Shown: piece after piece, positions 12,570-24,365 of the stretch
How the letters are laid out: each line of letters opens with the position of its first letter
How positions within the stretch are numbered: position 1 is the stretch's first letter
From: Caprella mutica
Lineage: Eukaryota > Arthropoda > Malacostraca > Amphipoda > Caprellidae
Length of the DNA: 64,000 nt
Direction: 5' to 3'
Assembly: GCA_947561585.1 (NCBI GenBank)
Contig: CANNZV010000266.1
Location: 547,597-611,596, forward strand
Program-made: the position numbers and the translations under genes
The notes under the pieces: generated by a model
Told to the model about the DNA's origin: nothing
The model's input: only the letters and a program-made list of their open reading frames with translations
Databases searched by the model: none

Positions 12570-13389
12570 TTAATAAATCTATAGTGTTAATGGTTTTTAA
12601 TGAAAAGATTTATTTTTAATCAGAAAAAAATGTTTCCGTTAATGTGTGTCATAACTAGAATTTAAATAATTAGATATAATGACAGTTTGTCTCAATGAAC
12701 TAAGAGTTCATTTATATTTTTAATATTCTGTCCCAAAACATTCTGTCCCAAGGTAGTGACTAACCTTATTACATTAAGTGTGACTTATTTTATTGAGTAA
12801 AATATTTATTACTTTTGTAAATTCAGACTAAAGTTTACAAACTACATACATTTAATTTACAATTATAATTAACTAATGTAAGTTACATACGGTTCATTTT
12901 GTTTCAATTTTGTAATTTAATTACTGTACGATTTACTAATGTCACATCAGTAATGAAATCCATCTCAAAGTTTTTATCCTTTAGACTAATAATACATCAG
13001 TAGCTCATTATTTTTCAGTAATTAACTTAAATCACTTCCACTGTATCATTTATTTTCTTATGAACTCGTCCCAACTTATTTACAAGAAGAACATCAATTT
13101 TATTTATTAAGTAAACAGGATCTATCAACTTCATCCATCTTTCTTTAGTTATGATATGCATTATTTTAGATGGAATACAGCGAGATGAGGACTTAAATAC
13201 TCACAGGAAACACACAAGAACTATAGTCTCAGAGAAACATTTCGTTATGTGCTATCATATAAAAACAGTTCGTATCTAATGTCATTATAGAACGTATTTT
13301 TCATATACATTACCTCATATTATATGATAATCAAAATACACATATTAAATAATGCATAGAGAGTTAATCATTTTATATTCAAATGAAAC
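12570..13389. other. No gene recognised
   Basis: AT-rich, with no supported feature. Confidence 0.5.
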
Positions 13390-13450
13390 GAATTACCGGT
13401 CGTTTCACACCTTTGGTCATATAGAAATAGATGATTTAATATTAATTTTT
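13390..13450. mobile_element. Palindromic MITE family P, degenerate end fragment
   Basis: CCGGTCGTTTCACACCTTTG followed by GTCATATAG resembles the left arm of the family (GGACGGTTCCACATTTTCGA then TCATAT). No right arm remains. Confidence 0.4.
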
Positions 13451-13732
13451 TTATTGCTATCTGTGAAGAAGCCAATTTTATCTTCAAAGTATTCAGTTCT
13501 AGTTTTATCTTGTTGAACATGTCAGTTTTGCGACATGATGATATAACTCTTGTGACTTTTTCCGTTAGGAACTGCAGGTACTCGGACCTTCATTTGCAAA
13601 GAAGGAACTTGAAGAAATGAAGGCAGGAGAATGTTAAGATCAGCAAATGACGGTTTGTTTCGTCAGAGTTTGTTATGCGTCAAGTTACGGAGTGAAAGTT
13701 TATATTACCAGACGTGATCTGAAGAATGATGA

Positions 13733-14359
13733 CAGTGATGAAATGTGACGCTAGTGATGAACTGTGACGCTAGTGATGAACTGTGACGCTAGTGATGAAC
13801 TGTGACGCTAGTGATGAACTGTGACGCTAGTGATGAACTGTGACGCTAGTGATGAACTGTGACGCTAGTGATGAACTGTGACGCTAGTGATGAACTGTGA
13901 CGCTAGTGATGAACTGTGACGCTAGTGATGAACTGTGATGCTAGTGATGAACTGTGACGCTAGTGATGAACTGTGACGCTAGTGATGAACTGTGACGCTA
14001 GTGATGAACTGTGACGCTAGTGATGAACTGTGACGCTAGTGATGAACTGTGACGCTAGTGATGAACTGTGACGCTAGTGATGAACTGTGACGCTAGTGAT
14101 GAGCTGTGACGCTAGTGATGAACTGTGACGCTAGTGATGAACTGTGACGCTAGTGATGAACTGTGACGCTAGTGATGAACTGTGACGCTAGTGATGAGCT
14201 GTGACGCTAGTGACGAACTGTGACGCTAGTGTTGAACTGTGATGCTAGTGATGAACTGTGACGCTAGGGATGAACTGTGACGCTAGTGATCAACTGTGAC
14301 GCTAGTGACGAACTGTGACGCTAGTGATGAACTTTGACGCTAGTGTTGAACTGTGACGT
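13733..14359 (+). repeat. 19-bp minisatellite, about 33 copies
   Basis: Unit AACTGTGACGCTAGTGATG. The left two-thirds is almost uniform; variants (GATGCTAG, GTGTTG, GTGACG, GATCAAC) concentrate in the last 200 bp, a gradient expected if the left part was homogenised more recently. Confidence 0.97.
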
Positions 14360-14586
14360 CATGAATTTACACTAAAAATAACAATTTTGTATTTCAATTT
14401 CTAAGTACAATATTTTTATTCCACATCTCAAAATACTCTTCATAATGTACCAATAATGAGCCACCCAAATGGTGCCATATATATTTATTATAAGGACCAA
14501 ATAAGCATCATGACTGTAAGGACATCTTAAAGCTACAAACACAAAATTCACTGCAGTCTCTCATTATTTCTAATAATGTAAATATA

Positions 14587-14954
14587 CACTGCCAATTCAC
14601 TGTCAATTCACTGCCCATTCACTGCCTTTTCACTACCCATTCACTGACTATTCACTACCTCCTCACTGCCTATTCACTGCCTATTCACTGCCAATTCACT
14701 GCCTTTTCACTGCCTATTCACTGCCAATTCACTGCCCTTTCACTGATTATTCACTGACTATTCACTGCCCTTTCACTGCCTATTCACTGCCTATTCACTT
14801 CCTATTCATTGCCTTTTCACTGCTTCTTCACTGCCGTTTCATTGCCTATTCACTACCAATTCACTGCCCATTCACTTTCTATTCACTGCGATTTCACTTC
14901 CTATTCACTGCCAATTCACTGCCAATTCACTGCATATTCACTGCCTTATCACTC
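14587..14954 (+). repeat. 11-bp minisatellite, about 33 copies
   Basis: Unit TATTCACTGCC with variable first bases (CAATTCACTGCC, CTTTTCACTGCC). More heterogeneous than the array 230 bp upstream, and unrelated to it. Confidence 0.93.
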
Positions 14955-15324
14955 CGTACATTTCAACATGTTACGAAAATGTTTCTTGTGCGCTTCAATA
15001 AATCCAAAGATTGTTTGCAAACATTTTGTTATTCAGACAAGATATTGATATATGGAATGAAATATAAAGTTTTTATGGAGCCAATAAAAGTAATTGTAAA
15101 TGTTGATCCACTTTATTTGTGTACAAAGTATATAGAAATAATAAAGTTTTATTCTTTGTTTCTATAATAACTATCAGTAATCTATACCAACTGACTATTC
15201 ACCACTGTAGCCAATTTAAATTCAATAATTTTCGTATTCAAATGATTTACAATTTAATCAGAACCATGAATTACATATGTTGAAATGAAATATATTTCAA
15301 TTTGAAATTCAAAATAAGTTGATA

Positions 15325-16200
15325 AAACATTATGAAGACTTTATAATAGAGATTGAATATTAATACATGATTTGAATCAACTAAGATTTCATGAATGTTT
15401 TCATTAGATATATTTGTAAATAGTTATATTCTAATTTTTTCTCATATATCAACAAGAACATTTATGCCAAGCATAAAAGTGAAGAGTATTCTATAATTTT
15501 CTTAGTATACATATGTGCGACATTGTGCGTGTGTCTACCTCCACAGTACTCCCGCAAGACACTACTACACATACGTACACGTAGTTGCCAGAGGCTATCA
15601 TTTATATCTGTTTCTCGAATGCTGTACTCATTATTTATGATGAATTTATTATAATCATCAGAAGCATATAAGAATATCTTGCTAATTTCAAACATAATAA
15701 CAGAACTTGTGCTTCATAATCATCAATTCGTAAGATTCTATAGTGCTGATAATCAATTAGAAGAGGAAATAAAGGAATGATTAGTATTTCGATGTTTCTC
15801 ATTTATCACAATTAACAGAATTATTTATGGTTATTATTTGCAATCAATTGTGCTCGGAATAACAATGCCTTGGCAACAGCGCATGTACACACTACCTCTA
15901 GATGTGGTACTGCACAAACGCCTCATGTTTCCCACAATCGCCTTATGTTTCCCACAATCTCACCCTAATTGCTAGAGTAACGTACACAGTTCATACAGAA
16001 TGCATTCAATGTAATAATTTTGTTCCTATCAATCGTGGGTACATAAGATTTTGCACAGTACATTTATGTGATAAAAGCTATGAACTGACACAAAATCATA
16101 CAATTCAAGCAACTGGTTACCTAAATATAAATTGTGTAGCGAATCCTACGCACTCGGTCTTTTAGAGACTTAAATTTTACCATTCTGATTAGGGTTAACA
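15325..16200 (-). repeat. Dispersed repeat D, copy 1
   Basis: Reverse complement of 32755-33432 over its whole length apart from a block of about 130 bp at roughly 15640-15760 found only here. Shared landmarks include GCGGGAGTACTGTGG, TTTATGCCAGGCATAAA-type sequence and GGATTCGCTACACA. No catalytic domain is readable. Confidence 0.75.
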
Positions 16201-16235
16201 TAGTGAAAAGAAATTAGGAAAGGCAGACTAAAACT

Positions 16236-16455
16236 AACTACACCATTTTAGCTTCAAATTAAAAAAATCAAGTTTAAATTAAAATTAGTCAAATACAAAT
16301 TAAAGGAAGTGAATTTCGAATTAAAATTAGTAAACTTTAAATTAAAATTAATAAACTTTAAATTAAAATTAGTAAGCTTTAAATTGAAATTAGTCAAGTT
16401 CAAATTTAAAAAAGTCAACTTTAAATTAAAAGAGTTCAATTTCAAATTAAAATAT
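16236..16455 (+). repeat. Degenerate 21-bp minisatellite, copy 2
   Basis: Units of TTTAAATTAAAATTAGTAAAC type, with ACACCATTTTAGC just before. Homologous to 6226-6420. The minus strand is open for 63 codons of a 7-residue repeat, which is not a gene. Confidence 0.8.
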
Positions 16456-17427
16456 CGTATTTTTTCACTGTTGAACTCCCAATTCTGAAATAAATTCGGT
16501 AATTTTCTTCAGTTGTTTGAAAAGCTACCCTGCATTTGAGAGTTTATCTTGTCATTTAGGAATGAGGCAACTTTATTAGATACATTTAAAATTATAACTA
16601 CAGATAGAATTATTCTTTCGGTGGCTATTGTTATCTGGCTACAGAAGATTAAATTGTCTCTTTAAATTCTCATTGTAGAAGAAAAAGAGTCACCAGATAT
16701 CATAGATGAATGACTCCATTGGAACAAGAGATATCACATTGCCTTGTCTCTTTATTTGGAACTGTTTTATTACGCCGTGTGAATGTCAGGATTGTATTCA
16801 AAGAGAAAATGATTAAAAAAACAATGCGAGGTGTTCTGAAGCTTAAGGAGAAAATTTAATTATTCCCAACTGACAATTTATATAGTTTTATGAATCTGTT
16901 TCATAATTTAACGCCACATTTGAGAAAACGATATCATAATAATTCATATTAAAATAAATCAATAAAAGTCAATAAATTGGTTGGTAATGATATTTTTTGA
17001 TAATGTTAATTGAAATCTTTTTCAAAAGCTATATGAAATAACTAATTTGCTTACCGAGTGATCAGACGATTCAATAAAATATGTTATTTGTTAAGAAATT
17101 AATGAAATAATTGCTTTAAGTTTGGAATAAATAAAATGAAATAAATTAATACTGTTTTAAATATATTTTGCTATAGTCCCAGTAGAAACAATCGTGTAAA
17201 ATGCTTCTAATTTACAACTCCATTTTGATTTTGTCTCATTCTTCAAGTGAAGACAATCTGAGGGAGAGAATATGTTGTCATGCCTCATCCAAAATCCTAA
17301 TTACTTCACCCTAAAAAGACTCTCTCTATTTTTCAGAAAATTAAGACCACTCAGGAAAAATAACCGACCCATTATTTGATTTTTAGGGAATTTATCTCCA
17401 AGGTAAAAGGCTTTGTGGTGAAGAGAA
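16456..17427. other. No gene recognised
   Basis: AT-rich spacer without supported features. Confidence 0.5.
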
Positions 17428-17999
17428 TATGCATGGTAATAGAGCTGACGTGAACGTCTATGCATGGCAATAGAGCTAACGTGAACATCTATGCATGGTA
17501 ATAGAGCTGACGTGAACGTCTATGCATGGTAATAGAACTAGCGTGAACATCTATGCATGGTGATAGAGCTGACGTGAACATCTATGCATGGTAATAGAGC
17601 TGACGTGAACGTCTATGTATGGTAATAGAGCTGACGTGAACATCAATGCATGGTAATAGAGCTGACGTGAACGTCTATGTATGGTAATAGAGCTGACGTG
17701 AACGTCTATGTATGGTAATAGAGCTGATGTGAACGTCTATGTATGGTAATAGAGCTGACGTGAACGTCTATGCATGGTAATAGAGCTTACGTGAACATCT
17801 ATGCATGGAAATAGAGCTGACGTGAACGTCTATGTATGGTAATAGAGCTGACGTGAACGTCTATGTATGGTAATAGAGCTGACGTGAACATCAATGCATG
17901 GTAATAGAGCTGACGTGAACGTCTATGTATGGTAATAGAGCTGACGTGAACGTCTATGTATGGTAATAGAGCTGACGTGAACGTCTATGTATGGTAATA
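17428..17999 (+). repeat. 31-bp minisatellite, about 18 copies
   Basis: Each unit joins TATGCATGGTAATAGAGC to TGACGTGAACGTC. The second part contains TGACGT and an inverted pair GACGT-GA-ACGTC. TGACG is the half-site bound by CREB/ATF-type bZIP proteins; binding here is only inferred. Variants alternate (GCATGG/GTATGG, CGTC/CATC) in a pattern suggesting two- and three-unit blocks. Confidence 0.96.
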
Positions 18000-18039
18000 T
18001 ACAAATGACATTAATTGTTTCTTGAAGAGGTACGCTTGT

Positions 18040-18258
18040 AAAAAAATTCCGATTTCAAATGAAGCCATAAAATTATTGTCCAAATTTGGAACACTAATAG
18101 TTATTTCTTCACTAAAAATCATATGAGTTTTTGCAAGTCTATTCATTATTGATCAAAGGTAAGCTGCAAAAATAGGTCTAAATTGGAATTTACTTTTTAA
18201 ATCAAGTTTGTGAACTTTGGGTAGGCCATACAAAATTCCAGATTCAGAGACACTGACA
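18040..18258 (-). pseudogene. Penelope-like element reverse transcriptase fragment
   Basis: On the minus strand, starting near 18250, the reading ILYGLPKVHK is followed about 13 residues later by FRPIFAAY, and then by NRLAKTHM. The GLPK(I/V)HK ... RPI order is characteristic of the reverse transcriptases of Penelope-like retroelements. One stop interrupts the frame after FAAYL, and only about 70 residues remain. No YxDD box, GIY-YIG nuclease or long terminal repeat is present. It abuts a mariner 5' end, so it is a truncated scrap. Identification rests on motif memory. Confidence 0.6.
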
Positions 18259-18261
18259 TAT

Positions 18262-18596
18262 AATTATTCGAATGGTTATTTTTTTGGGATTTTCAATAAT
18301 CTGTTCATGAACAAGATTAAAGTTTTATGTGTTCGTTCAATTATCCTGCTACCTGATCGCTTTTTATTATCCATATAAAATGAAATATGCTTATTGTGAA
18401 TTATTTTTGTGTGTGTTTCGTCCTCGCGTAATCCCTTTCATTTCCGTTTTTTTAACTCGCTGCAGGATTTTTAATTTCAATCGCAAATTTAACAGATTTT
18501 AAACATAGCTGAAAAAAGCAAACAAATTAATTAAACTGTATTTTGTGTGTGTGTAAATTAAACTAATCTGAAATTGTTTTTTTAACCACCCTGTAT
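18262..18596 (-). mobile_element. Mariner-like 5' end fragment
   Basis: Homologous to about 1340-1759 in the same orientation: shared TCAATAATCTGTTCATGAAC-like and CTGCAGGAT segments, and the end CCACCCTGTA, which on the minus strand is TACAGGGTGG. It breaks at its inner side against the Penelope-like scrap. Confidence 0.55.
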
Positions 18597-19583
18597 AGTG
18601 TATATTGCATAGATGTTCTTCACAGTAAGAATTCATTCCTAGAGTTATGGAATATTACATGTATCTTCCTATAGAGATCAATTATTCAGGTATTCCATCC
18701 GATTAAAAGAATACTATAATTCTATACTATTTCCTTTACATTGTTTCATAATGTTTGAGTTGTTAATTTTTTATTAATTATAAACACACTTCATTCGAAG
18801 AAAAATGGAGAGTCTGCTATTTATTCTAGAAATAAGAACTGCAAAATCTAAGTTAATAAATCTTACTGTAATAACCATTTCATGAAAATTTATACCAAAA
18901 AAAAAGAAATGATGGACTATTGAAGATTAGGATGGATCTTCTATGGCCCCTCTGTAACTAGAAAAAGAAATTTGAGATTATTATCTTCGCAAAAATTAAG
19001 AAGGTTATGTTTTGATCGGCATTTATTTATTTTTAATCTTGTTATAATAGATAAATGTAAATGTTTTTTTTATTTATCTGTTGTCATGTAATCATACATT
19101 GGTGAAAATCTTTTTATTCGCAAAACTCAAAAAGTACTCAACCAAATTGCCTGAAATTTGGTGAGGCGATTGGTCAATGTTCAGGAATAATTTTATTATA
19201 TTTTGGGAGCAAACAGTTTCAAAGATCAAGGTCACTTTGTATAACTCAATAGCATTCAATATTGTTTCTCAATCAAATCTTGAACATTTCTCTGAAAGTG
19301 TTCAGTTACCAAACTAATCATTGATGTTTCATTTCTAATGTTTAATGTTTCATTAAGAAATTTTCAACTTTAAAGCACATCGCACATCATACATTAAATA
19401 AAACTGCTTTATCAATCATTTACCATCTGACAGAATCACCCCGTGTATATTTTGATTGAACCAAGCGAAAGAAACAAGAGCAGAATTAACAAGATTTCCC
19501 TTTTATACCAACAGCTGATACTGCACGTGATAGTCTGGTGTATTTCTGATGAAACGAAAAACTAAGTCTCTCATTCTACAATG
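18597..19583. other. No gene recognised
   Basis: AT-rich, with no supported feature. Confidence 0.5.
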
Positions 19584-19801
19584 AGGGAAAGTTCCGATTT
19601 ATCGGACGGTTTCATGTTTCGATCATATAGGAAAAAATCATATAATAATTATTATTTAAGTTTTATTTTAATTAGTATCCATGACACTTACAGGTGTCAT
19701 GGATACTAATTAAAATAACGAGTTAAATTAAAGTAATAATATACTTTTTTATCACATGTGATCGAAAATTTTACACCGTTCAATAACTCGAAACTCACTC
19801 T
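19584..19801. mobile_element. Palindromic MITE family P, copy C
   Basis: Both arms present: AGTTCCGATTTATCGGACGG at the left, CCGTTCAATAACTCGAAAC at the right, and the core GTATCCATGACACTTACAGG / GTGTCATGGATAC between. It stops 15 bp before the DD41D mariner. Confidence 0.9.
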
Positions 19802-20896
19802 ATATTTTCAACCTTACACGGTGTGTGTCTACATTTTTGATATTTTTTAGTGGCTTTTTTTCATAGTTTTACTGACAAAAAGAATAGAAAAATAATACAC
19901 CAAAGTGGTCAGGAAGAGTGGATTTTTAATGATTAATACCAAGAAATATATATTATAGAGGGTGCTGAAGTGGCCTCCATTTTTCTGCACACAGAGATTC
20001 GTCCTCTTCAAAACATTAAGTGCTACACTCTGAAGAACATTCTTGCGATATTCTTCTGAAAATCTGTTCACAACATTGATAGGTTCGTTCACTGTAGTTG
20101 GTTTTGCAGGTTACACTTCTTTTTGAGCTAAGGACAAATAATAAAAATCCAAGGGATTCAAATCTGGAGAATGCGCTGGCCACGCAATCTGTGTCCCACG
20201 GCTGATGACTCTGCCTTCAAACTTGTTCAACAGGAATTATTTGGTGGCAGTAGTGCAATGGGCAGGAGCACCGTCCTGCATCCACCATAAGCCTTGTCTT
20301 GTAGGTGGGCCAAATATTTTCTTGCAGCAACTTATGGTAGCAGTCTCCATTTACTTCTATTTTTATCCATGAAGGCATCAACGATTGGCACTTTACCGTT
20401 AACGATAGCAACAAAAAGCATAACCTTCTCATCATTTCTATTGTTAGATTCGACAATCTCAAGTACCATCATTCTCCCTGTGAGGGCCTTGATTCAAGCA
20501 AATAATTTAGTTATCGGTCCAGAAAACTTTCATCACAAATGTTTCGTGATCTGGCTGATCCAAGAGCCACCGGCAGAATTTGAGTAGCTCTTACTTATGG
20601 GCTTCCGTTATTGGATTTTCAGCCATATCAAGATAGAACCGCATGTGAAGGTCTTCCTTATGGATTCTACAATAAGTAATTGAAGAAATGTCCAAAAGAG
20701 GCGCTGATTTCCTGGATGAGCTTCTTGATTTTACATCCAAAAATGTTCTGACTTCTTCGACTTTTTCCAGCGCTCTCTTTATTTGACCTAGTGATTTCTT
20801 TTTTCGAAATATTGTTCTAGTCGTGTCGCAATCTCGAATTATTCTTGTAAAATATAACAATTTGAACTGTTCTCTTGCTCTTCTAGATATCTTGTA

Positions 20897-22136
20897 CAGG
20901 GTGATGGAAATGAATTGTGATGGATGAAATAAAACAAAACTTATCACACAATATCTCAAACCCATTTAACAGTTCTACCAATTATTTTTCAATATGACCA
21001 CCATTGGCGGCGATTACTCTCTCGAGTCTACCTCTGAAGCTCTTTACTGCGGCACGGAACGTTTCTTGGGGAATTTTGGCCCATTGTCACTCGAGAAACT
21101 TCTTCAGAGTTTCCGTACTATCATGAGCTGTAGCGCACGCTTCCTTCTCCAAGATGGACCACACCCAAAAGTCCAGAGGGTTCAGGTCCTGTGATGAAGG
21201 AGGCCACTATTCCTTCCTGATGCTCAGACCAATCCTGAGTTTTGTTCGCTGTGTGTGAGGACGCACCGTCCTGTTGAAAGGTAAAAGGCCTGTCCTTGAA
21301 TTGCTTCTTCATCTCGACTTGTCCTGGAGTCAAAATATCCTCGATATACGAGGATAAGTTTACCGCCTACTTTGACAAAAATGAGAGGAGATCTCCAACT
21401 CTCAGAGATGGCAGTCCAAACCATCACAGAGGCAGGCTTTTGGCGACTGAAAACAGTCTTTACAGATAGAGGGATACTGTCAGCACTTTTTGCCAAAATT
21501 CTGTAGTTCTGGGAGTTGAATTTTGCCTCCACAGTGAACATTTTCTCATCCGAAAAGGCGATCTCACCAGCCTGCGTGCCATCTTTCATTGCATTCAAAA
21601 GAATCTTTGACCTGTCCAGCTTCTTCTGTTTCTGCAAGTCCGTAAGCTGTTGCATGTTTGTCATTTTGAAGGGGTACAACTTGAGATCTTCTTTGACGAT
21701 GGTTTCACACTTTTCTCGTTGATATCCATACTCTTAGCCATCTTTCTCATGCTTCGCTTGGGGTTCCTCCTTACCCGCTCCCTAATGGCTTTGATTTTTG
21801 TTGGAGTGCGTGCAGTGCGAGGTCGTCCACACCTTGGTCGATCACCTGTTATCTCCAGTTCTTGGTTGCGTTTAACAGCTTCCCTAGCATTCGATTTTGG
21901 TGCTTTTAACAGCTTAATAATCTCTGGGTTTGTCTTCCCCGCGTAGTGTAGCTGAATAATAGCCTCACGTTGATTCAATTTCACAAAAGACAATGTAAAT
22001 TTATCAAAATTTAGACCTGCAACATAAAGTATATTATTATAGGAAGAGAATGAAATATAAATGGATGAATTTAGTAAATAAATAACATCTTTAATTTAAA
22101 AAATAAAATTTGATCGGGGACTTTCTCCGCGCCCTG
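20897..22136 (-). mobile_element. Mariner-like element Mar2, nested in the DD41D element
   Basis: A 1240-bp element flanked by TA at 20895-20896 and 22137-22138. Ends: CAGGGCGCGGAGAAAGTC on its 5' side and, inward from the other side, CAGGGTGATGGAAATG, an imperfect inverted repeat. Its protein is related to Mar1 (same core motifs) but clearly diverged. Confidence 0.85.
20982..21993 (-). pseudogene. Mariner transposase pseudogene (Mar1-related), nested copy
   Basis: Starts MSFVKLNQREAIIQLHYAGK at 21993; GRPRTART marks the end of the DNA-binding part. Catalytic motifs are IAFSDEKMFTVE, FTFQQDGASSHTA and, in a shifted frame, WPPSSQDLNPLDFWVW; reading ends at TAA 20982-20984. At least three frameshifts and a few stops break it, and the spacing before the third Asp is shorter than in Mar1, suggesting a small deletion. 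Long known mariner homologues share the AVMVW/SVMVW block seen here as ASVMVWTAISE. Confidence 0.85.
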
Positions 22137-22384
22137 TAGATCATTGCTGGCGAAGATGTTGTCCCGAATGCTCTTATTATAAACTTTTTCTGTTGATCGG
22201 AGAATTTCACCATTTCTTTTAGCTTTCTGTTATTTCTTCTAAATCAAGTCTTCTCAATATTTTGGTTCCACGTCGAAAATCAAATTTTAAGTAACTAATT
22301 GGTATATCTTGTTTAACGCATTACGATATTTAATTGTTTATATATGGCTATTGAAAAATATCAATAATGTTGAAACACACTGTA

Positions 22385-23039
22385 TGACATAACTAATTAT
22401 AAAAATTAAAATTTGAGTGCTGTAACTTTTATAATAATTATTTCAACTGAATTCATTGACAACTATTACACACTGTTTGCATGATAAAATTTAACAACTT
22501 TCAAAATCTTATATAGAAACCATAAAACTATGGCAACAAAAGTTAAAGCAAGATGCGATGCAATTTCTACCCATGCAACTCTTAGACATAATCTCGAATT
22601 ACATTTCTAACAGAACTCTCTCATTAAGCTAGTAATTAGGCAGTTAGGAAAGAAGGACCATTGCAAAGATCATCAAGAGAGACATCAATGGGACCTAACA
22701 GGGGAATATTTGGTGTAAATAAACAAGCTATTTGTTGTTCTGCCCAAACTGCTAAAGGCTAAAGCTAGAGGAATTAAATCAGAAAAACAAAAGGAATATA
22801 TTCAATGGGGAGCTGAGAAATTATATGATAATTCTCTCAATACATTAATAAATTTCTTTGCAGATTCATATTTATTCCTGCTGAAATAATTTTACTTTCA
22901 ACCTCTGTTTAACCATTATACGATGTCAAAAATATAATAAAAGTGACAAACTGACCTGATACACAATATTTTCCATCGAAGCGATTTCACTTGAGGAAGA
23001 GGGTAACTGCGATATTTTTTCACAGAGCCTTCATAATAG
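22385..23039. other. No gene recognised
   Basis: AT-rich spacer with no supported feature. Confidence 0.5.
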
Positions 23040-23230
23040 TAAATTGATTTAGAAGGGGATCGGGATCGACGTCCATATCGTTCACGTCAAAAGTAAAATA
23101 TAAACCGAAGAATTTAGAAGTAGCAGTCAGAAAGGAAAATGGCTCCATGAACGAAAAAGTCACCTAGAATCAAGATATGGATTAACAGTTTCAGCGTAAA
23201 ATCTACCTCCATTATACAATATACAGTCCA
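23040..23230 (+). repeat. Dispersed repeat family R, diverged copy
   Basis: GAAGGAAAATGGCTCCATGAA followed by AAAGTCACC parallels GAAAGGAGAGTGGCTC...AAAGTCACC at 24090-24130. Flanking parts align only loosely. Confidence 0.4.
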
Positions 23231-24009
23231 AAAGATTTACTTTACGACTGTTAAGCCATCTCATTCATGTGGTGAAAGTCTGTTTGCTAATAAAGATTTA
23301 GAGAAGACTTAATATCCTTTATTGCTTTCATCAATAAAATATGACAAAGATACCATGCTATAGAATTGATAAATGAAGAAAATGCAGTAATCAAAATATT
23401 AAAGGGATCACATTAGTTTATTGAGGAATATAAACTAAACTTTAAAGATATTCATTGACGCATTGAAACTTCACATTCGAATTCATCAGAATATTTAAAA
23501 ATATAAACATCAATGTAGTGGATAGGACGTCTTTCATCATTTACAGGTCAATAGAAGTGTATTAAATAAATTGTGATAGATATTCAACAAAGGAAATGCT
23601 ATTTGGACATGATAAATCAATTTGATATTTCAACAAAAAACATGAAAGAATCAAGAAATGTAATATAAGTATTTTATTCAAGATTTATTGCTGTTTGACA
23701 AAGATTCAGAAGTCAAGTTCATGCAAATACTGTTTGCAGATCTGACATAAATATTGTACACCAAAGGAGATCAAACAAAATATGTTAGATATTACTTGGA
23801 GGTTTTATTCACTGTGCTCACATTGCATCTCACAATTTCAGATTAGTGATTGATGATTAGTTTAGTTTTTAAACATTATTTTTCCATGCAAAAAATTCTT
23901 AGTTTCTTAAATGATTTGTTTCTTAAATACATGGAATAAAATAAAAAAAATCCAAATTAGGGCGAAATTATAATAATTATTATTACGCAATTTAATTGAA
24001 TTTTTAGAA
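23231..24009. other. No gene recognised
   Basis: AT-rich spacer with no supported feature. Confidence 0.5.
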
Positions 24010-24365
24010 GGGATTTAACGTCGGCTTCGGAAACAAAAGCTATATTGCTGACGTTAAAAAGAAATTAAGTACCAGGGACTGGAAGAAGAAGTTAGAAAGG
24101 AGAGTGGCTCTTTGAACAAAGTCACCAATCGTACCAATCAGTGACAATTAATACTCATGGATGAAGAAAATCTACTCCGTAAATGCAGTCACATATACCA
24201 AGGAATTTGACAAAAAGGAACTCAAGCACCGGTGGCTGCACTCACGGATGGTAGAGATAAATGAAGAGGTGATAGTAATTGAATTGATAAAACTGCGAGC
24301 CTACCTAACACAAAAATCTAAAATCTCCTAGTTGAAGAGCGTAATCCTAGCCTCTAGGGTTACGC
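24010..24365 (+). repeat. Dispersed repeat family R, copy 2
   Basis: The best match to copy 1 at 3225-3545, in opposite orientation, from GACGTTAAAAAGAAATTAAG to TAGTTGAAGAGCGTAA. Stops interrupt all frames. Confidence 0.6.

Larger units (their letters stand above)
19847..22213 (-). pseudogene. DD41D mariner transposase pseudogene, interrupted at 20897-22136
   Basis: The N-terminus begins at ATG 22213 (MVKFSDQQKKFIIRAFG) and is cut after 25 codons by the nested element; reading resumes in the same frame at 20896 (YKISRRAREQF). The catalytic core keeps Asp in VFWTDN, WWMQDGAPAH and SPDLNPLDF. I count 41 residues between the second and third Asp, as in the rosa/DD41D group. WPAHSPDLNPLDF is the typical block of these enzymes. 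In-frame stops occur after GAPAHCTTATK and elsewhere, plus at least one frameshift. Orientation and family are secure; exact exon-free length is not. Confidence 0.85.
19817..22382 (-). mobile_element. DD41D (rosa-like) mariner, split by a nested element
   Basis: The ends are imperfect inverted repeats: CACGGTGTGTGTCTACATT at the left, and on the other strand CAGTGTGTTTCAACATT at the right. TA flanks both (19815-19816, 22383-22384). Without the 1240-bp insert and its extra TA, the element is about 1.32 kb, a normal mariner length. Its transposase is heavily broken. Confidence 0.85.
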
